Shown piece after piece: positions 19,801-30,143 of a stretch of 41,141 nt of DNA. The position numbers and the translations under genes are program-made. The notes beneath the pieces are model-generated. The model was given only the letters and a program-made list of their open reading frames with translations. It did no database searches and was not told the DNA's origin. Position 1 is the stretch's first letter, and every line of letters begins with the position of its first letter. The DNA comes from an uncultured Pseudomonadota bacterium (GTDB lineage: Bacteria > Pseudomonadota > Alphaproteobacteria > UBA3830): contig CADBNZ010000008.1 in the NCBI GenBank assembly GCA_902796155.1, positions 1 through 41,141 of the forward strand. The letters are read 5' to 3'.

Positions 19801-21019
19801 CTTTTTCCACCATGCGTTTTGCAGCTTTAAGCGTAGTTGCGAGCCCATATCTCTCTAATCTGGAGTAAATAAACGGCTGGAACAGCTCGAGAGCCATTTT
19901 TTTCGGAATACCGCATTGATGCAGCTTTAATTCAGGACCAACGACAATAACAGAACGTCCTGAATAGTCGACACGCTTACCCAGAAGGTTCTGACGGAAT
20001 CGACCTTGCTTGCCTCGTAACATGCTGGATAGCGATTTTAACGGGCGCTTGCTGGTTCCCGTGACAACTTTTCCTCTGCGACCATTATCAAACAGGGCAT
20101 CAACAGCCTCCTGCAACATTCTTTTTTCGTTTTTCACAATGATATCAGGAGCTTTAAGCTCGAGAAGTCTCTTTAAACGATTATTCCTGTTGATAACACG
20201 ACGATATAAGTCGTTTAAGTCTGACGTTGCGAATCTGCCTCCATCTAATGGAACTAGCGGGCGCAATTCAGGCGGAATGACAGGAATACACTGTAAAATC
20301 ATCCATTCAGGACGTGTATCGGAGTTCAGAAACGCTTCGATTAGCTTTAAACGTTTTACCAAACGACGGCGCTTCATATCGGAAGTTGTTTCTTTCAGCT
20401 CAAGGCGCAGTTTTTCTTTTTCTGCTTTAAGGTCAATGCTTGCAAGCATAGCCCGCAAGGCTTCTGCACCAATTCCGGCAACAAACGAATCTTCGCCGTA
20501 CTCATCTTGGGCGCGATAATAATCCTCTTCGGAAATAAGTTGATATTGTTTCAAAGGCGTTACACCCGGATCAATAACAACATAATTCTCGAAATACAGG
20601 ATTTTATCCATCTCGCTTGATGTAATATCCAGCAACAATGCAATTCTGCTTGGAGGAGATTTTGTAAACCAAATATGAGCAACAGGCGACGCAAGCTCAA
20701 TGTGTCCCATGCGCTCTCTTCTGACTTTCGAAAGAGTTACCTCGACGCCGCATTTCTCGCAGATAATACCGCGATATTTCATGCGCTTGTATTTTCCGCA
20801 AAGACACTCGTAATCCTTCACAGGACCGAATATGCGAGAGCAAAAAAGACCGTCTCTTTCAGGTTTGAACGTTCTATAGTTGATGGTTTCCGGCTTTTTT
20901 ACCTCACCAAACGACCACGATCTGATTCTATCAGGACTGGAAATAGACACCTTGATAGCATCAAAGCTGTTAAGATTACTAACCTGACCAAAAATCTTTT
21001 GTAGTTGATTATCTGCCAT
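16886..21019 (-). CDS. rpoC: DNA-directed RNA polymerase beta' subunit
   Basis: The product is 1,377 residues, typical of Alphaproteobacteria. The N-terminal zinc site has Cys 72, 74, 87 and 90 ([10 protein letters not shown] and ICEKCGVEV). The catalytic Mg-binding motif [15 protein letters not shown] lies near residue 465. The bridge-helix/trigger-loop region has [16 protein letters not shown]. The second zinc site has [15 protein letters not shown]. With beta, alpha and omega it forms core RNA polymerase. It lies 21 bases downstream of rpoB, with GCGAGG as ribosome site, and the two are surely co-transcribed. A hairpin follows the stop. Confidence 0.99.
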   Translation of the reverse strand: MADNQLQKIFGQVSNLNSFDAIKVSISSPDRIRSWSFGEVKKPETINYRTFKPERDGLFCSRIFGPVKDYECLCGKYKRMKYRGIICEKCGVEVTLSKVRRERMGHIELASPVAHIWFTKSPPSRIALLLDITSSEMDKILYFENYVVIDPGVTPLKQYQLISEEDYYRAQDEYGEDSFVAGIGAEALRAMLASIDLKAEKEKLRLELKETTSDMKRRRLVKRLKLIEAFLNSDTRPEWMILQCIPVIPPELRPLVPLDGGRFATSDLNDLYRRVINRNNRLKRLLELKAPDIIVKNEKRMLQEAVDALFDNGRRGKVVTGTSKRPLKSLSSMLRGKQGRFRQNLLGKRVDYSGRSVIVVGPELKLHQCGIPKKMALELFQPFIYSRLERYGLATTLKAAKRMVEKGRPEVWDILEEVIKEHPVLLNRAPTLHRLGIQAFEPVLVEGKAIKLHPLVCTAFNADFDGDQMAVHVPLSLEAQLESRVLMMSTNNILSPSSGRPIILPTKDIILGIYYLTMELPEEPGEGMCFATIGEIEHALQEKIVTLHTKIKARYHQIQPDGSYKSSTVDTTPGRMILSQALPKHPGIQFSLINRLLTTKESAAVVETVYRVCGQKSAVIFSDRLKDLGFYYATVSGLSYGKDDLVIPPEKKKIVDSTKKVVNEYERQYMDGLITAGERYNKVVDAWAVCSDKVADAMMKGMSKIEKGIPMNSAYMMAHSGARGSVTQMRQVAGMRGLMAKPSGEIIETPIISNFKEGLTVLEYFTSTHGARKGMADTALKTANSGYLTRRLVDVAQDCVVVKDDCGTSKGILMKDIISGGDVIAPLSERILGRTAARDVVDQTTGKVIVKAGTLIDEALVKKIEEAGVNEVYIRSVLTCECKNGICATCYGRDLARGTKVSIGEAVGVVAAQSIGEPGTQLTMRTFHIGGTAQKGAEMSSIDATYDCTVAIRNAKTVTNTDKQVIVMNRNAEIAMLDAKGKERALHKLPFGSRLYVKDGEQVQKGAKLADWDQFTSPVITERAGKVQCLDLIEGISLKESIDESTGVATYVVSDWRQHARYADLKPRIVLTDDDGNLLLLPNGQEIRYALSPDAILAVKTGDSVKVGDVLARVPRETSKTKDITGGLPRVSELFEARMPKDPAIISECDGRVEFGKDYKGKKRIIVHPEDESLNPVEYLVPRWRQVVVKEGDTVVKGDVLVDGNKAPHDILRVLGVEALAEYLINEIQDVYRLQGVKINDKHIEIIVRQMLQKVKISEPGDTTFLVDEQVDRSDFEEENARVVKEGGAAATAYPILQGITKASLQTKSFISAASFQETTRVLTEAAITGKVDRLYGLKENVLVGRLIPAGTGLIMNKVRRTALARDAEAIAQSEKQ

Positions 21020-21040
21020 AATGTAATGCCTCGCCCTATT

Positions 21041-24000
21041 TTATTCGTCTATTTTGTGTTCATCTGAGATAGCGTCTTGCTGAAACTCGAAGTTCAATCC
21101 AAGACCACACAACTCTTTCATGAGAACGTTAAACGACTCCGGTATCCCCGGAACAATATTTTCATCGCCTTTGATGATCGATTCATAGGCTTTTGTTCGA
21201 CCTGTAACATCATCGGACTTAACTGTAAGGATTTCTTGAAGAGTATACGCTGCACCGTAAGCCTGCAACGCCCAAACCTCCATTTCTCCGAATCTTTGAC
21301 CACCGAATTGAGCCTTACCGCCGAGAGGTTGCTGGGTAACAAGACTGTACGGACCAATTGAACGTGCGTGAATCTTGTCATCGACCATGTGATGCAGTTT
21401 CAGCATGTATATACACCCGACTGTGACTTGACGATCGAATTTCTCACCCGTACGACCATCGTACAAAGTGACCTGACCGGAAGTGTCAAGTCCCGCTTTC
21501 TTCAAGGCCGCAACGATATCTTGCTCACGGGCACCATCGAAAACAGGGGTCGCAACAGGAATACCGTCTGTAACATTTGTCGCGAACTCAACCAACTCAT
21601 AGTCAGAGAGTTTTGCGATATCCTTCTTGTCTTTTTCGTCATTGTATATATCGCTCAACTCTGCTCTCAAGGCTTTTATAAGCTCTTCATCAGATTGAAT
21701 ATTCTCGATAACTTCACGCACCTTCTTGCCGAGACCTTTCGAAGCCCAACCAAGATGCGTCTCCAAGATTTGCCCTACGTTCATACGGGAAGTAACACCT
21801 AATGGGTTCAAAATAATGTCCAAAGGCGTGCCATCCTCCAAATGAGGCATATCTTCTACAGGAAGAATCTTCGAAACGATACCTTTATTCCCATGACGTC
21901 CCGCAAGTTTATCTCCTGGCTGTAATTTGCGTTTATCCGCGATATAAACCTTGACCATTTTCAATACGCCAGGAGCAAGGTCATCTCCCTTGCGCAATTT
22001 CTCGACTTTTTCATCGAATGTTTTGTGCAATTTCGAAAGAATTTCGTTGAAATCGCTGTGCAAGCCAACTATTTCAGCCGCAACATCCTTATCTGCGATT
22101 GTAATTTGTCGCCACTGACCACGAGTCATGGAATCCAAATATTCCTCTGTGATTTTCGCGACTTTTCCTTTAACTGGAGATGAAACAACTTTCTGACCCA
22201 GCAATTTTTCACACAATTTGCTGTAGTAAACATCCTCAACGATTTTTTGCTCTGCATCCAGATCGTTTTTGTAGTTCTCGATCTCTTTTCTTTCAATTGC
22301 GATCGCTCTTTCGTCTTTTTCAATACCACTTCTTGAGAAGATTTTGACGTCAACAACTGTTCCTCTTACTCCAGGAGGTACTCGCAAAGAAGAATCTCGA
22401 ACATCTGCTGCACGCTCGCCGAAAATCGCTCTCAACAGCTTCTCTTCAGGAGTCATCGCAGACTCACCTTTTGGCGTAACTTTACCGACTAGGATATCTC
22501 CCGCCTGAACTTCGGCACCGATGTGTACAATTCCGGCTTCATCGAGGTTACGCAAAGCATCATCAGATACATTCGGAATGTCTCTCGTAATTTCCTCATT
22601 GCCGAGTTTCGTATCACGAGCCATTATCTCAAATTCTTCGATGTGAATTGATGTGAAATAGTCATCTTGAACGAGTCTTTCGGAGATGATAATAGCGTCT
22701 TCGAAAGTATATCCATGCCATGGAAGGAATCCGACCAAAACGTTCTGTCCAAGAGCAAGTTCACCAATGTTGGTACCTGCGCCGTCAGCAATAATATCGC
22801 CGACTTTTATAACATCGCCCTTCTTAACCAGAGGTTTTTGGTTCAAGCAAGTGCTGTGGTTCGATCTCTTGAACTTCCTCAAATTATAGATATCAACACC
22901 AACGTCTGTTCTATCGCTTTCTGTTCGAATAACAATTCTATCAGCGCTGACTTGATCCACGACGCCGTCATGTTTTGCAGCAACCGAAACGCCCGAATCC
23001 ATAGCGACAACGCCTTCCATACCTGTACCGACCAACGGCGCTTGTCCCCTTAATAATGGAACCGCTTGGCGTTGCATGTTCGCTCCCATAAGGGCTCGGC
23101 TGGCGTCATCATTTTCAATAAACGGAATCAGTGTTGCCGCGATAGAAACGATTTGCTTTGGCGAAACGTCCATAAAATCGATTTCTTCTGCAGGAGCGTT
23201 GGTAACTTCACCCGCTTTTCTGCAGGTAACAAACTCGTCTTTGAATTTTCCGTTAGCATCGACGGCAGCATTAGCCTGAGCTATAACGTGCTTAGCTTCT
23301 TCCGTTGCCGAAAGATACACAACTTCGTTCGTCAATTTGCAATCTTTTACCCTTCTATATGGAGTTTCGATAAATCCATATCTATTTATTCTTGCGAAAA
23401 CCGCCAAAGAGTTAATAAGACCGATGTTTTGGCCTTCTGGAGTTTCGATAGGGCATATACGGCCATAATGGGTTGTGTGCACGTCTCGAACATCGAAACC
23501 AGCTCTGTCACGGGTCAAGCCACCAGGTCCAAGAGCCGATATACGACGTTTATGTGTAATTTCCGCCAGAGGGTTTGTTTGATCCATGAACTGAGACAAC
23601 TGCGACAGTCCGAAAAACTCTCTGATGGCAGATGAGATCGGTTTTGCGTTCACAACATCATTAGGAACAGCATTTTTTATATCAACAGAGCCCATGCGCT
23701 CTCTTATGGCACGCTCCATTCTTGCGAAACCGACTCTGAATTGGTTTTCCATAAGCTCACCGACAGAACGAACTCGTCTGTTCGCAAGGTTATCGATATC
23801 GTCAATTTCGCCAACACCATCTTTAAGCTCGTGCAATATCTTCAGAATGCGCAAAATATCGTCTTTTGTGAGAATCCCCAGCGATTCAGGCTTATCAACC
23901 CCCAAACGCTCGTTCATTTTTACACGACCAACTGTCGACAAATCGTATCTATCTTCATTAAAGAAGAGCGAATTGTTGAACAACTCTTGCGCAGAATCCA

Positions 24001-25225
24001 CTGTCGCTGGCTCTCCAGGGCGCATAACCCTGAAAATTTCAATCATGGCTTCTTCTCTGTTGTTGCATTTATCAATCGCAAGCGTATTTCTGATATATCC
24101 GCCTATTTCTGTATGATCAATAAGTAAAACCGAGAATTTATTCTGCTTTTCGAGAATTTTTTTGATTAATTCTTCCGTAAGTTCGTCGCCTGCTTCTGCA
24201 ATAACAAGGCCGTTATCTTCATCAATGATATCAAATGCGACATATTGACCGACCAAATCCTCGGCAAATACGACAACATCCTTCAGACCATCTTCTTGGA
24301 GCTTCTTTGCTGTTCTCGATGTGATTTTTTCACCTGCTTTGAGTACGACTTCGCCTGTTTTTGCGTTAATTAAGTCTTTTTCGAGTCGGATTCCCTTCCA
24401 ATGCTTTGCATCAAATGCCCTTGAAAGGACGCCACCCTTCGCACTCTTTATTTCGTAGGAATCATAGAAATAGGAAAGAATTTCCTCGCGGCTCATTCCC
24501 TGTAGTTCAGATGACTTAAACTCCTTATCGGGATTTTCCGCGCGCATTTTCTCTGTTTCAGCAGAATCTAAAGCCAACAGCAAAGTTGAAACAAGAAGCT
24601 TCCTTCTTCTGTCGATTCTTATATAAATGATGTCTTTCGCATCAAATTCAAAGTCCAGCCATGCTCCTTTATATGGGATAACGTGACCTGCAAACAAATA
24701 TTTTCCTGATGTATGAGTCTTCCCGTGGTCATGATCAAAGAATACTCCCGGAGATCTTTGCATTTGCGAAACAATAACACGCTCAATACCATTAATTATG
24801 AACGTTCCGTTGTCAGTCATCAAAGGAAGATCACAGATATATACGTCTTGCTCTTTTATATCTTTTATGGTGCGCTCACCTGTTTCTTCATCAGTGCACC
24901 ACACAATTAAACGAAATATAGCTCTCAAAGACGCGGCATAAGTAAGACCGCGATTGCGGCATTCATCTTCCGTATACTTCGGCTCATCAAAATGATAGCT
25001 GCAAAAATCGAGCTGTGCACGCCCACTGGCGTCTTTTATAGGAAATGTGTCCTTAAATGCTTCGCTAAGACCGATATCTTCTCTGACATTTTTCACATTC
25101 TCAGAATGCAAAAATACATCATATGATGCCCTTTGCAATTCTATAAGGTTTGGTAGCGTCGCTACCTCCTTAATACGTCCGAAATTTTTTCTAAATCTCT
25201 TACGCTCAGTGAACGTTCTGACCAT
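21041..25225 (-). CDS. rpoB: DNA-directed RNA polymerase beta subunit
   Basis: The product is 1,394 residues, the alphaproteobacterial size. The rifampicin pocket reads [20 protein letters not shown]. It keeps the residues equivalent to E. coli Asp516, His526 and Ser531 and differs at 508 (Leu), 518 (Thr) and 522 (Ala). Other hallmarks are [35 protein letters not shown] and [15 protein letters not shown], with [17 protein letters not shown] near the end. It forms the catalytic core with beta'. AGAGG before the ATG fixes the start. Unusually, no rplJ/rplL lies upstream. Instead there are about 600 bases of repeats and then an outer-membrane protein gene, so rpoBC must have its own promoter here. 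Confidence 0.99.
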   Translation of the reverse strand: MVRTFTERKRFRKNFGRIKEVATLPNLIELQRASYDVFLHSENVKNVREDIGLSEAFKDTFPIKDASGRAQLDFCSYHFDEPKYTEDECRNRGLTYAASLRAIFRLIVWCTDEETGERTIKDIKEQDVYICDLPLMTDNGTFIINGIERVIVSQMQRSPGVFFDHDHGKTHTSGKYLFAGHVIPYKGAWLDFEFDAKDIIYIRIDRRRKLLVSTLLLALDSAETEKMRAENPDKEFKSSELQGMSREEILSYFYDSYEIKSAKGGVLSRAFDAKHWKGIRLEKDLINAKTGEVVLKAGEKITSRTAKKLQEDGLKDVVVFAEDLVGQYVAFDIIDEDNGLVIAEAGDELTEELIKKILEKQNKFSVLLIDHTEIGGYIRNTLAIDKCNNREEAMIEIFRVMRPGEPATVDSAQELFNNSLFFNEDRYDLSTVGRVKMNERLGVDKPESLGILTKDDILRILKILHELKDGVGEIDDIDNLANRRVRSVGELMENQFRVGFARMERAIRERMGSVDIKNAVPNDVVNAKPISSAIREFFGLSQLSQFMDQTNPLAEITHKRRISALGPGGLTRDRAGFDVRDVHTTHYGRICPIETPEGQNIGLINSLAVFARINRYGFIETPYRRVKDCKLTNEVVYLSATEEAKHVIAQANAAVDANGKFKDEFVTCRKAGEVTNAPAEEIDFMDVSPKQIVSIAATLIPFIENDDASRALMGANMQRQAVPLLRGQAPLVGTGMEGVVAMDSGVSVAAKHDGVVDQVSADRIVIRTESDRTDVGVDIYNLRKFKRSNHSTCLNQKPLVKKGDVIKVGDIIADGAGTNIGELALGQNVLVGFLPWHGYTFEDAIIISERLVQDDYFTSIHIEEFEIMARDTKLGNEEITRDIPNVSDDALRNLDEAGIVHIGAEVQAGDILVGKVTPKGESAMTPEEKLLRAIFGERAADVRDSSLRVPPGVRGTVVDVKIFSRSGIEKDERAIAIERKEIENYKNDLDAEQKIVEDVYYSKLCEKLLGQKVVSSPVKGKVAKITEEYLDSMTRGQWRQITIADKDVAAEIVGLHSDFNEILSKLHKTFDEKVEKLRKGDDLAPGVLKMVKVYIADKRKLQPGDKLAGRHGNKGIVSKILPVEDMPHLEDGTPLDIILNPLGVTSRMNVGQILETHLGWASKGLGKKVREVIENIQSDEELIKALRAELSDIYNDEKDKKDIAKLSDYELVEFATNVTDGIPVATPVFDGAREQDIVAALKKAGLDTSGQVTLYDGRTGEKFDRQVTVGCIYMLKLHHMVDDKIHARSIGPYSLVTQQPLGGKAQFGGQRFGEMEVWALQAYGAAYTLQEILTVKSDDVTGRTKAYESIIKGDENIVPGIPESFNVLMKELCGLGLNFEFQQDAISDEHKIDE

Positions 25226-25292
25226 ATTGAAACCTCTGTAAAAACGAAATGAACAACAATTACTGACCGTGGTAACCTACGCTTAGGGTAAT

Positions 25293-25321
25293 AAAATACA
25301 GGCATAAGAACGAAAACACAA
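25293..25321 (-). promoter_or_regulatory. Candidate promoter of rpoBC
   Basis: On the minus strand TTGTGT (25321-25316) and TATTTT (25298-25293) are separated by exactly 17 bases and lie about 70 bases before the rpoB ATG. Both hexamers match the sigma-70 consensus only in part. Because rplJL is absent, a promoter in this spacer is needed, but this particular one is a guess. Confidence 0.3.
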
Positions 25322-25513
25322 GCCCTTGTATATGAATTTTATAAAAAACGGTTAATATTCGGGATTTTTTTCCGATGGATTTGCTGCTTTTGGGGGTATA
25401 GACGCCGCACACGGCTGCCGTAGAGAAGGTATGAGAGGTGGAGTAGGGAATGATGGAGGGAAGGAGAGGAGAAGAAAAGGAAAAAACAATAACATCACAA
25501 CAACAAAACAACT

Positions 25514-25752
25514 CTGGATTCTTCGCTACGCTCAGAATGACGAGTGGTGGTAGGGCAGAATGACGGGATGACAGGTAGCCGGATTCTTCACTCCTGTTAG
25601 CCTTCCTGAATAACGATGTATCCTCCTTCGTCATACTAAAGGTCTCGCCTCCTTGGTCGTCATCTTAAGGAACTCTAATCTATTCTCCCCTGTCATTTTG
25701 AACCTGTCCTCCACTCGTCATCCTGAGGGAGCGGAGCGACTGAAGGATCCAG
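25514..25752. repeat. Dispersed repeat cluster 1 (units B, C and A)
   Basis: Three unit types recur in the window. Unit B (28 bases, GTCATTCTGAGCG...) is here inverted at 25514-25541, with further copies at 28298-28325 and 33586-33613. Unit C (52 bases) is here at 25629-25680, with an inverted copy at 33524-33575. Unit A (36 bases, GTCATCCTGAGGGAGCGG...) is here at 25717-25752, with inverted copies at 28249-28284 and 33450-33485. Partial units lie between. Copies differ at only one or two positions for B. In some frames they read like 'HSERSEES', a repeat family known from many bacteria. An apparent frame of about 120 codons across this cluster is a by-product of the repeats. Confidence 0.9.
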
Positions 25753-25770
25753 TTCGAACAAATTCCACAT

Positions 25771-25801
25771 AAAAAAACAGGTATGACCAAAGCCATACCT
25801 G
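25771..25801 (-). terminator. Rho-independent terminator of the outer-membrane protein gene
   Basis: On the minus strand a perfect 8-base-pair stem CAGGTATG / CATACCTG with an 8-base loop is followed by seven T. It lies about 40 bases beyond the stop of the 25842-26537 gene. This is the clearest intrinsic terminator in the window. Confidence 0.92.
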
Positions 25802-25841
25802 CCAACTAATACCTTATAGGTTCTAACAGACTATCCGATAA

Positions 25842-26537
25842 TTAGAAGCGGACGTTGTAAGAAACCAAAGCGCGGATATTGAAACCATCGTTTCCTTTAA
25901 GCTCAACTCCATTCGCTTTCTTTGTTGCTTTAAATCTGTATTCACCTTCTAAGCGAGCTGTGAATTTCTTGCAGAAAGCTTTCTCAACACCAAGAGCCAA
26001 TGTTGGGACGATTTTAGCAGCTTTAAGCTCGCCGTTATCTGCAAGATTAGTAGCCTTTACGCTTGAATGAGAACCGGCGACCTTGAAGTATACCATTGTA
26101 TTGTACTTAGGAACGATGTAACCGAGTCTCAAGCCAAGAGAAGTGAAAAGACCGTTGCTCTTCAATTTTACATCATTTCCATTGAATCTTTCGGTCCAAT
26201 CTTTTGATTTTGTGAAGTCAAACAAAACTTCTAATCCAGCATAGATTTTATCTTTAAAGACTTTTCCGCCGCCAATACCAACTGTTCCAATGAAGCGGTT
26301 TGCGTTCTTGGAAATCTTTGCATTGGTACCGCCATCTTTATCTTTCAATTCGGCTTTCAAGAAGCTTCCGCCGATACCGAGAATGAACTGAATGCCACCG
26401 AAATCTGGGGTGCAGCACTCTTCAGGTGCTTGCTCGACGATTGCCGGCTCTTCGTGTGCTGTGACTACGGCGGTATCCGCATCCACTGCTGGGAACAAGA
26501 AACCAGCTAATGCTGTTGATGCTACTATTTTCTTCAT
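25842..26537 (-). CDS. Outer-membrane beta-barrel protein (OmpA/opacity-like porin fold)
   Basis: The product is 231 residues. A signal peptide (MKKIVASTALAGFLFPAVDA) is followed by a short acidic Pro/Glu linker containing CC. Alternating amphipathic strands follow (FILGIGGSFLKAEL, IGTVGIGGGKVFKDKIYAGL, LFTSLGLRLGYIVP, ARLEGEYRF), ending RALVSYNVRF. The terminal Phe is the Bam-recognition signature of outer-membrane barrels. About eight strands fit the small 'outer membrane protein beta-barrel' class. The role may be surface adhesion or a pore; it is not determined. TTAGGAGTAATTTAA precedes the ATG, and a strong terminator follows, so it is probably a well-expressed single gene. It sits where rplJL would be expected. 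Confidence 0.85.
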   Translation of the reverse strand: MKKIVASTALAGFLFPAVDADTAVVTAHEEPAIVEQAPEECCTPDFGGIQFILGIGGSFLKAELKDKDGGTNAKISKNANRFIGTVGIGGGKVFKDKIYAGLEVLFDFTKSKDWTERFNGNDVKLKSNGLFTSLGLRLGYIVPKYNTMVYFKVAGSHSSVKATNLADNGELKAAKIVPTLALGVEKAFCKKFTARLEGEYRFKATKKANGVELKGNDGFNIRALVSYNVRF

Positions 26538-26589
26538 TTAAATTACTCCTAAATTAAACATACTCAGGAGTGTATACCTGTTTTTCTTT

Positions 26590-27516
26590 TTAATCAAGAT
26601 TTGCGCTCAATATGTTGCTATTGTGTTGCAAAAAAGTCGCAGTACTCTTCGCGTATATAGATGTCCTGTACATTCTGTTTATGAGGGATCCAAAGCCAAG
26701 AGAAGCGAGAAAATCGTGCGCTTTTTCATGGTTATAATTGAATTTTATAGACGGAAAAATATCGAAAATTTTAACGTTTTTGCTTAAAGTCGCCAATTTC
26801 TTTGATAATTCAGCATCTTCCTTATGAGCAACAAGTTTGACTTTTAATTTCTTTGGTTCGATTTTCTCAACGTTTTCATATATTCCTTGCAAAGATCCGT
26901 AATTTTTTATCAGTTTCGCTGCAGTAACTGGCCCTATACCTGTAACTCCAGGAATGTTGTCGGCTTTATCGCCTACCAACGCCTGAAAATCAATCATTTG
27001 AGATGGAACTACGCCATATTTTGCTTTTACATCTTCTGTTGTAACAATTTTCGATTTTACAGGATCGTATATTTCGATATTGTCATTCATAAGTTGCAGA
27101 AGATCTTTGTCAATCCCGACTATTCGAACCTTATAGCCCCGATTGGCCAATTCATTTGAGTATGAAGCGATTACATCATCTGCCTCGAATCCCGGTTGCG
27201 ATATTGTAGGCAGTCCGAACGCTCCGCAAGCTTCGCTCATGAGAGGCATTTGAGCTCGTAAATCATCAGGCATTGCTTCGCGATTGGCCTTATACTGCGG
27301 ATACATATCAAGGCGGAATGTGTGCCGTCCTGAATCCATTGCAACGCAAAATAGATCGGAATCATGCTTGCAAAGCTGAGAAATAAGCATGGTGCAGAAT
27401 CCATGAACTGCACCAACAGAACGTCCGTCAGCAGTCTTCATAGGAGGGCATGCAAAAAATGCTCTGAAAATGAAGCATGAACCGTCCATTATGACTGCTA
27501 ATTTTTCTCCGGACAT
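26590..27516 (-). CDS. Stand-alone 5'-3' exonuclease (DNA polymerase I N-terminal type)
   Basis: The product is 308 residues, only the 5'-nuclease portion of a normal PolA of about 900. Acidic metal-binding motifs are visible: MDGSCFIFRAFFA at the start, PGFEADDVIASY, GIDKDLLQL and VGDKADNIPGVTGIGP (helix-hairpin-helix). The family removes RNA primers and flaps. No polymerase or proofreading domain follows: the frame ends after an unconserved tail (STATFLQHNSNILSANLD), and the next gene starts after about 50 bases. Either a separate gene supplies the polymerase part, or the gene was truncated and its tail is new. It may share a transcript with secB upstream. Confidence 0.85.
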   Translation of the reverse strand: MSGEKLAVIMDGSCFIFRAFFACPPMKTADGRSVGAVHGFCTMLISQLCKHDSDLFCVAMDSGRHTFRLDMYPQYKANREAMPDDLRAQMPLMSEACGAFGLPTISQPGFEADDVIASYSNELANRGYKVRIVGIDKDLLQLMNDNIEIYDPVKSKIVTTEDVKAKYGVVPSQMIDFQALVGDKADNIPGVTGIGPVTAAKLIKNYGSLQGIYENVEKIEPKKLKVKLVAHKEDAELSKKLATLSKNVKIFDIFPSIKFNYNHEKAHDFLASLGFGSLINRMYRTSIYAKSTATFLQHNSNILSANLD

Positions 27517-27561
27517 TGTTCGTTGCGCCTTTCCTTGTTATCCGCTAGTTAATTATAGTTA

Positions 27562-28038
27562 CTATTGAAGAGTCTTTCCTTTTGAATCTAATTGCTGCTG
27601 ATATAGCTCTGCGAAATTGACAGGTGCCAAATACAATGGCGGGAATCCTCCTTCGCTTACAGCTGTTGCAACTATATTTCTCGCAAATGGGAACAATAGG
27701 CGTGGACACTCTATATAAAGGATCGCCCCCATAAGATCGTCAGGAAATCCTGAAATAGTAAATTCGCCTTTGTAGTTCAAATCTAATATGAACATTGTTT
27801 TGCTATCTATTTTCGCGTGGATATTCACGATAAGAGAAACATTATAGAGGCCTTTTGCTTTGTCCGCATCTTCGACATCGACTTTTATTTGCGCATCTAT
27901 TTCCGGCTGCTTGTTTGAGGTTATGTGTGACGCCGGTGTGACGTTTTCGAAAGAAAAATCCTTTGTATACTGCACATTTATTGCGAAAACCTGCTGTTGC
28001 TGCTGACCATTATTGCCTGATTTCTTATTATCTGCCAT
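27562..28038 (-). CDS. secB: Protein-export chaperone SecB
   Basis: The product is 158 residues, the expected size. SecB features include FAINVQYTKDFSFENVTPAS, the strand IDAQIKVDV, and the conserved IECPRLLFPFARNIV and GGFPPLYLAPVNFAELY. The tetrameric cytosolic chaperone keeps preproteins unfolded and hands them to SecA. It suits a genome with many exported proteins such as those in this window. A Gln-run (five Q) lies near the N-terminus. The start has AGAGAG as a weak ribosome site. It lies 45 bases upstream of the exonuclease gene. Confidence 0.96.
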   Translation of the reverse strand: MADNKKSGNNGQQQQQVFAINVQYTKDFSFENVTPASHITSNKQPEIDAQIKVDVEDADKAKGLYNVSLIVNIHAKIDSKTMFILDLNYKGEFTISGFPDDLMGAILYIECPRLLFPFARNIVATAVSEGGFPPLYLAPVNFAELYQQQLDSKGKTLQ

Positions 28039-28248
28039 GTAAAACTCTCTATATCTATATGATTATGAAATGATAATTAAATAAAACAAATATGAGGATA
28101 TGATACAGGAAAAAGGCGCATAAAACAATCCGTATTGCGACTCGTTTGTGTCTTTTGGATGGCAGAATAGGGCTAAATTAAGCGACACGAAGGCTATGAA
28201 GAGAAAGATGAAAGGAAAAAAATAATAAAAAAGCATCAAAAAGAACCC

Positions 28249-28325
28249 CTGGATCCTTCGGTCGTTTTACTCCCTCAGGATGACGGAAGAAAAAACAGTC
28301 ATTCTGAGCGTAGCGAAGAATCTAG
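28249..28325. repeat. Dispersed repeat cluster 2 (inverted unit A plus unit B)
   Basis: Unit A is in inverted orientation at 28249-28284 and is followed 13 bases later by unit B at 28298-28325. The order and orientation match cluster 3. It lies between secB and the sugar transporter genes, within a spacer (28039-28374) that otherwise shows nothing. An apparent reading frame crossing it (VILSVAKNL) is the repeat translated. Confidence 0.9.
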
Positions 28326-28374
28326 TATTTTCACCAGTATCAGCACTACAAACCGATACTAATACACCTGTATC

Positions 28375-29220
28375 CTATCCCTTAACAGAACCCGCGGTAA
28401 GGCCGGAGATAATTCTGCGCTGGAAAATGACCACCAAGATAAGGAGCGGCAAGGTAACAAGTACGCTAGCGGCCATAATCAATCCCCATGGAAGCTCATG
28501 TTGTGACGCGCCACTAAATAGCGCCAACGAAACAGGCACTGTCCTTGCTTGATTTGTCAATGCAAAAGTCAGAGCAAACAAAAATTCATTCCAAGCTGCA
28601 ATAAATGCCAAAAGTCCTGTTGTTACGATAGCAGGCTTCAAAATCGGCAGAAAAACTTTTGTCAATATCGTATATCTGCTTGCGCCATCCATAATTGCGG
28701 CTTCTTCTATCTCTTTTGGAATGCTTCTCATGAAATTTGTCATAACCCACAACGTAAACGGCACGGTGATAATCATGTAGGATAAAACCAGCGCAGATTT
28801 TTCGTTGTATATGTCCAAAAACCTAATGAGTTCGAATAATCCCGATAAAACAGCGACATGCGGAAGGGTTGTTACCCCAAGAGCGGTCATTAAAACGCGT
28901 TTTTTTCCTCTGAATCTTGCGCGGGCAAGAGGATATGCGGCAAGAAGGCACACTGCAAGAGTAATCAGCGATGTTAATATTGCAACAATCGCTGAGTTAA
29001 AAAAGGAATGACCGAATGTTGCATCGTTGAACACTTCAACATAGTTAGCGAACGTAATTTTTGACGGCAAAAGTTCTGTGGAAAACAGGCTTGCACTGTC
29101 TCGTAAAGACGAAACAATAGCCCAATAAAACGGGAACAAACAGCATAACGCAACGACTAAACAAATGCCGAAAAATGCTCCTTCTTTTATTAATTTTTTT
29201 GTTTTCCAGATCATAATCAT
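28375..29220 (-). CDS. Sugar ABC transporter permease (MalG/ThuG-like)
   Basis: The product is 281 residues with about six membrane segments, the first being FFGICLVVALCCLFPFYWAI. The EAA loop reads EEAAIMDGASRYTILTKVFL and PILKPA; it docks with the ATPase. The protein is the second membrane subunit of a CUT1-family importer (trehalose, maltose or related sugars). It ends the run aspS-thuE-thuF-thuG with a 3-base gap to the previous gene. No ATPase gene follows; repeats and secB come next. The C-terminal FQRRIISGLTAGSVKG is typical of the family. Confidence 0.9.
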   Translation of the reverse strand: MIMIWKTKKLIKEGAFFGICLVVALCCLFPFYWAIVSSLRDSASLFSTELLPSKITFANYVEVFNDATFGHSFFNSAIVAILTSLITLAVCLLAAYPLARARFRGKKRVLMTALGVTTLPHVAVLSGLFELIRFLDIYNEKSALVLSYMIITVPFTLWVMTNFMRSIPKEIEEAAIMDGASRYTILTKVFLPILKPAIVTTGLLAFIAAWNEFLFALTFALTNQARTVPVSLALFSGASQHELPWGLIMAASVLVTLPLLILVVIFQRRIISGLTAGSVKG

Positions 29221-29223
29221 AGG

Positions 29224-30141
29224 TCAGCTCATTTCCCTTAGTTTTTTCTGATTGAATGATACATACAGCACGCCCAAAAATGCGACAAAGAACAGCAGAA
29301 AAGTTGCCGCGGCCGAACCATATCCGACATCTGCGTAATCGACCAAAAAGCGCCGTGAATATACGGACATTGTGGCGTTTTCATTATTTCCGCTGCTTAA
29401 AACATACACAAGATCGAAGATTCTTACAGCATCTAATGTTCGGAAAATCATGGCGACGATAATTGTTGGCTTCATGAGTGGCAAAATAATGCTCTTAAAG
29501 GTTGTTCTGAATGGAATGCTGTCGACTTCCGCAGCTTCAAAGCAATCTTGCGGCAACGATTGCAGACCTGCAAGCAGCAGCAAAGCCATATAAGGCGTCG
29601 TTTTCCACACATCTACCAGGATTATCGACACAATACTGAGAGCATTCGAAGCAATCCAAGGAATAGGCTCGTTTATTATGGACATGCGCATTAATAGGTC
29701 GTTTATAATACCGTACGAATCGTTAAGCATCCACGCCCACATTTTGGCGGAAACGATCGTTGGAATAGTCCACGGTATCAAAACAATAGCGCGCATCCAT
29801 CCGCGCCCTCTGAAATTACGGTGCAAAATCAAGGCAATGACCATGCCAAACGCTGTTTCCATCGGAACAGACACAATCGCTATGACAAAAGTATTCAAAA
29901 CGGCTTTCCACCAATCTTGATCGCGTGCAATTGCGATGAAGTTATCGACTCCCACGAACTCGACATTCCAAAGATTGTCCAAAGTCGCGTCCGTGAACCC
30001 GAAAAATATGGTCCTTACCAGTGGCCATCCTGCGCAGATTATCAGAGTCAGCAAACAAGGTGTCAGAAACATCCAATTTAGGAAATTTCCGCTACTTGGA
30101 ATCTGACGTTTTTTGAATTTTTGCGGGTGAAAAATCTTCAT
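29224..30141 (-). CDS. Sugar ABC transporter permease (MalF/ThuF-like)
   Basis: The product is 305 residues with six predicted membrane helices, starting LNWMFLTPCLLTLIICAGWP. The EAA loop is EAAEVDSIPFRTTFKSIILP, with LMKP following. The periplasmic region DNFIAIARDQDWWKAVLNT is usual in ThuF/UgpA-type proteins. It forms the heterodimeric channel with the MalG-like subunit and takes substrate from the binding protein. Genes are almost touching on both sides (2-base gap upstream, 3-base gap downstream), which indicates one operon. Confidence 0.92.
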   Translation of the reverse strand: MKIFHPQKFKKRQIPSSGNFLNWMFLTPCLLTLIICAGWPLVRTIFFGFTDATLDNLWNVEFVGVDNFIAIARDQDWWKAVLNTFVIAIVSVPMETAFGMVIALILHRNFRGRGWMRAIVLIPWTIPTIVSAKMWAWMLNDSYGIINDLLMRMSIINEPIPWIASNALSIVSIILVDVWKTTPYMALLLLAGLQSLPQDCFEAAEVDSIPFRTTFKSIILPLMKPTIIVAMIFRTLDAVRIFDLVYVLSSGNNENATMSVYSRRFLVDYADVGYGSAAATFLLFFVAFLGVLYVSFNQKKLREMS

Positions 30142-30143
30142 TA

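Noticed and set aside
20010-20519. 169-codon and other long frames antisense to rpoC and rpoB.
   Set aside because: They lie wholly within essential conserved genes and show no domain signature.
25260-25634. Apparent 124-codon gene on the minus strand before rpoB.
   Set aside because: It is mostly repeat units B and C read through, with no ribosome site and no protein-like pattern outside the repeats.
28280-28552. Apparent 90-codon plus-strand gene.
   Set aside because: It begins inside repeat cluster 2 and runs antisense into the permease gene.
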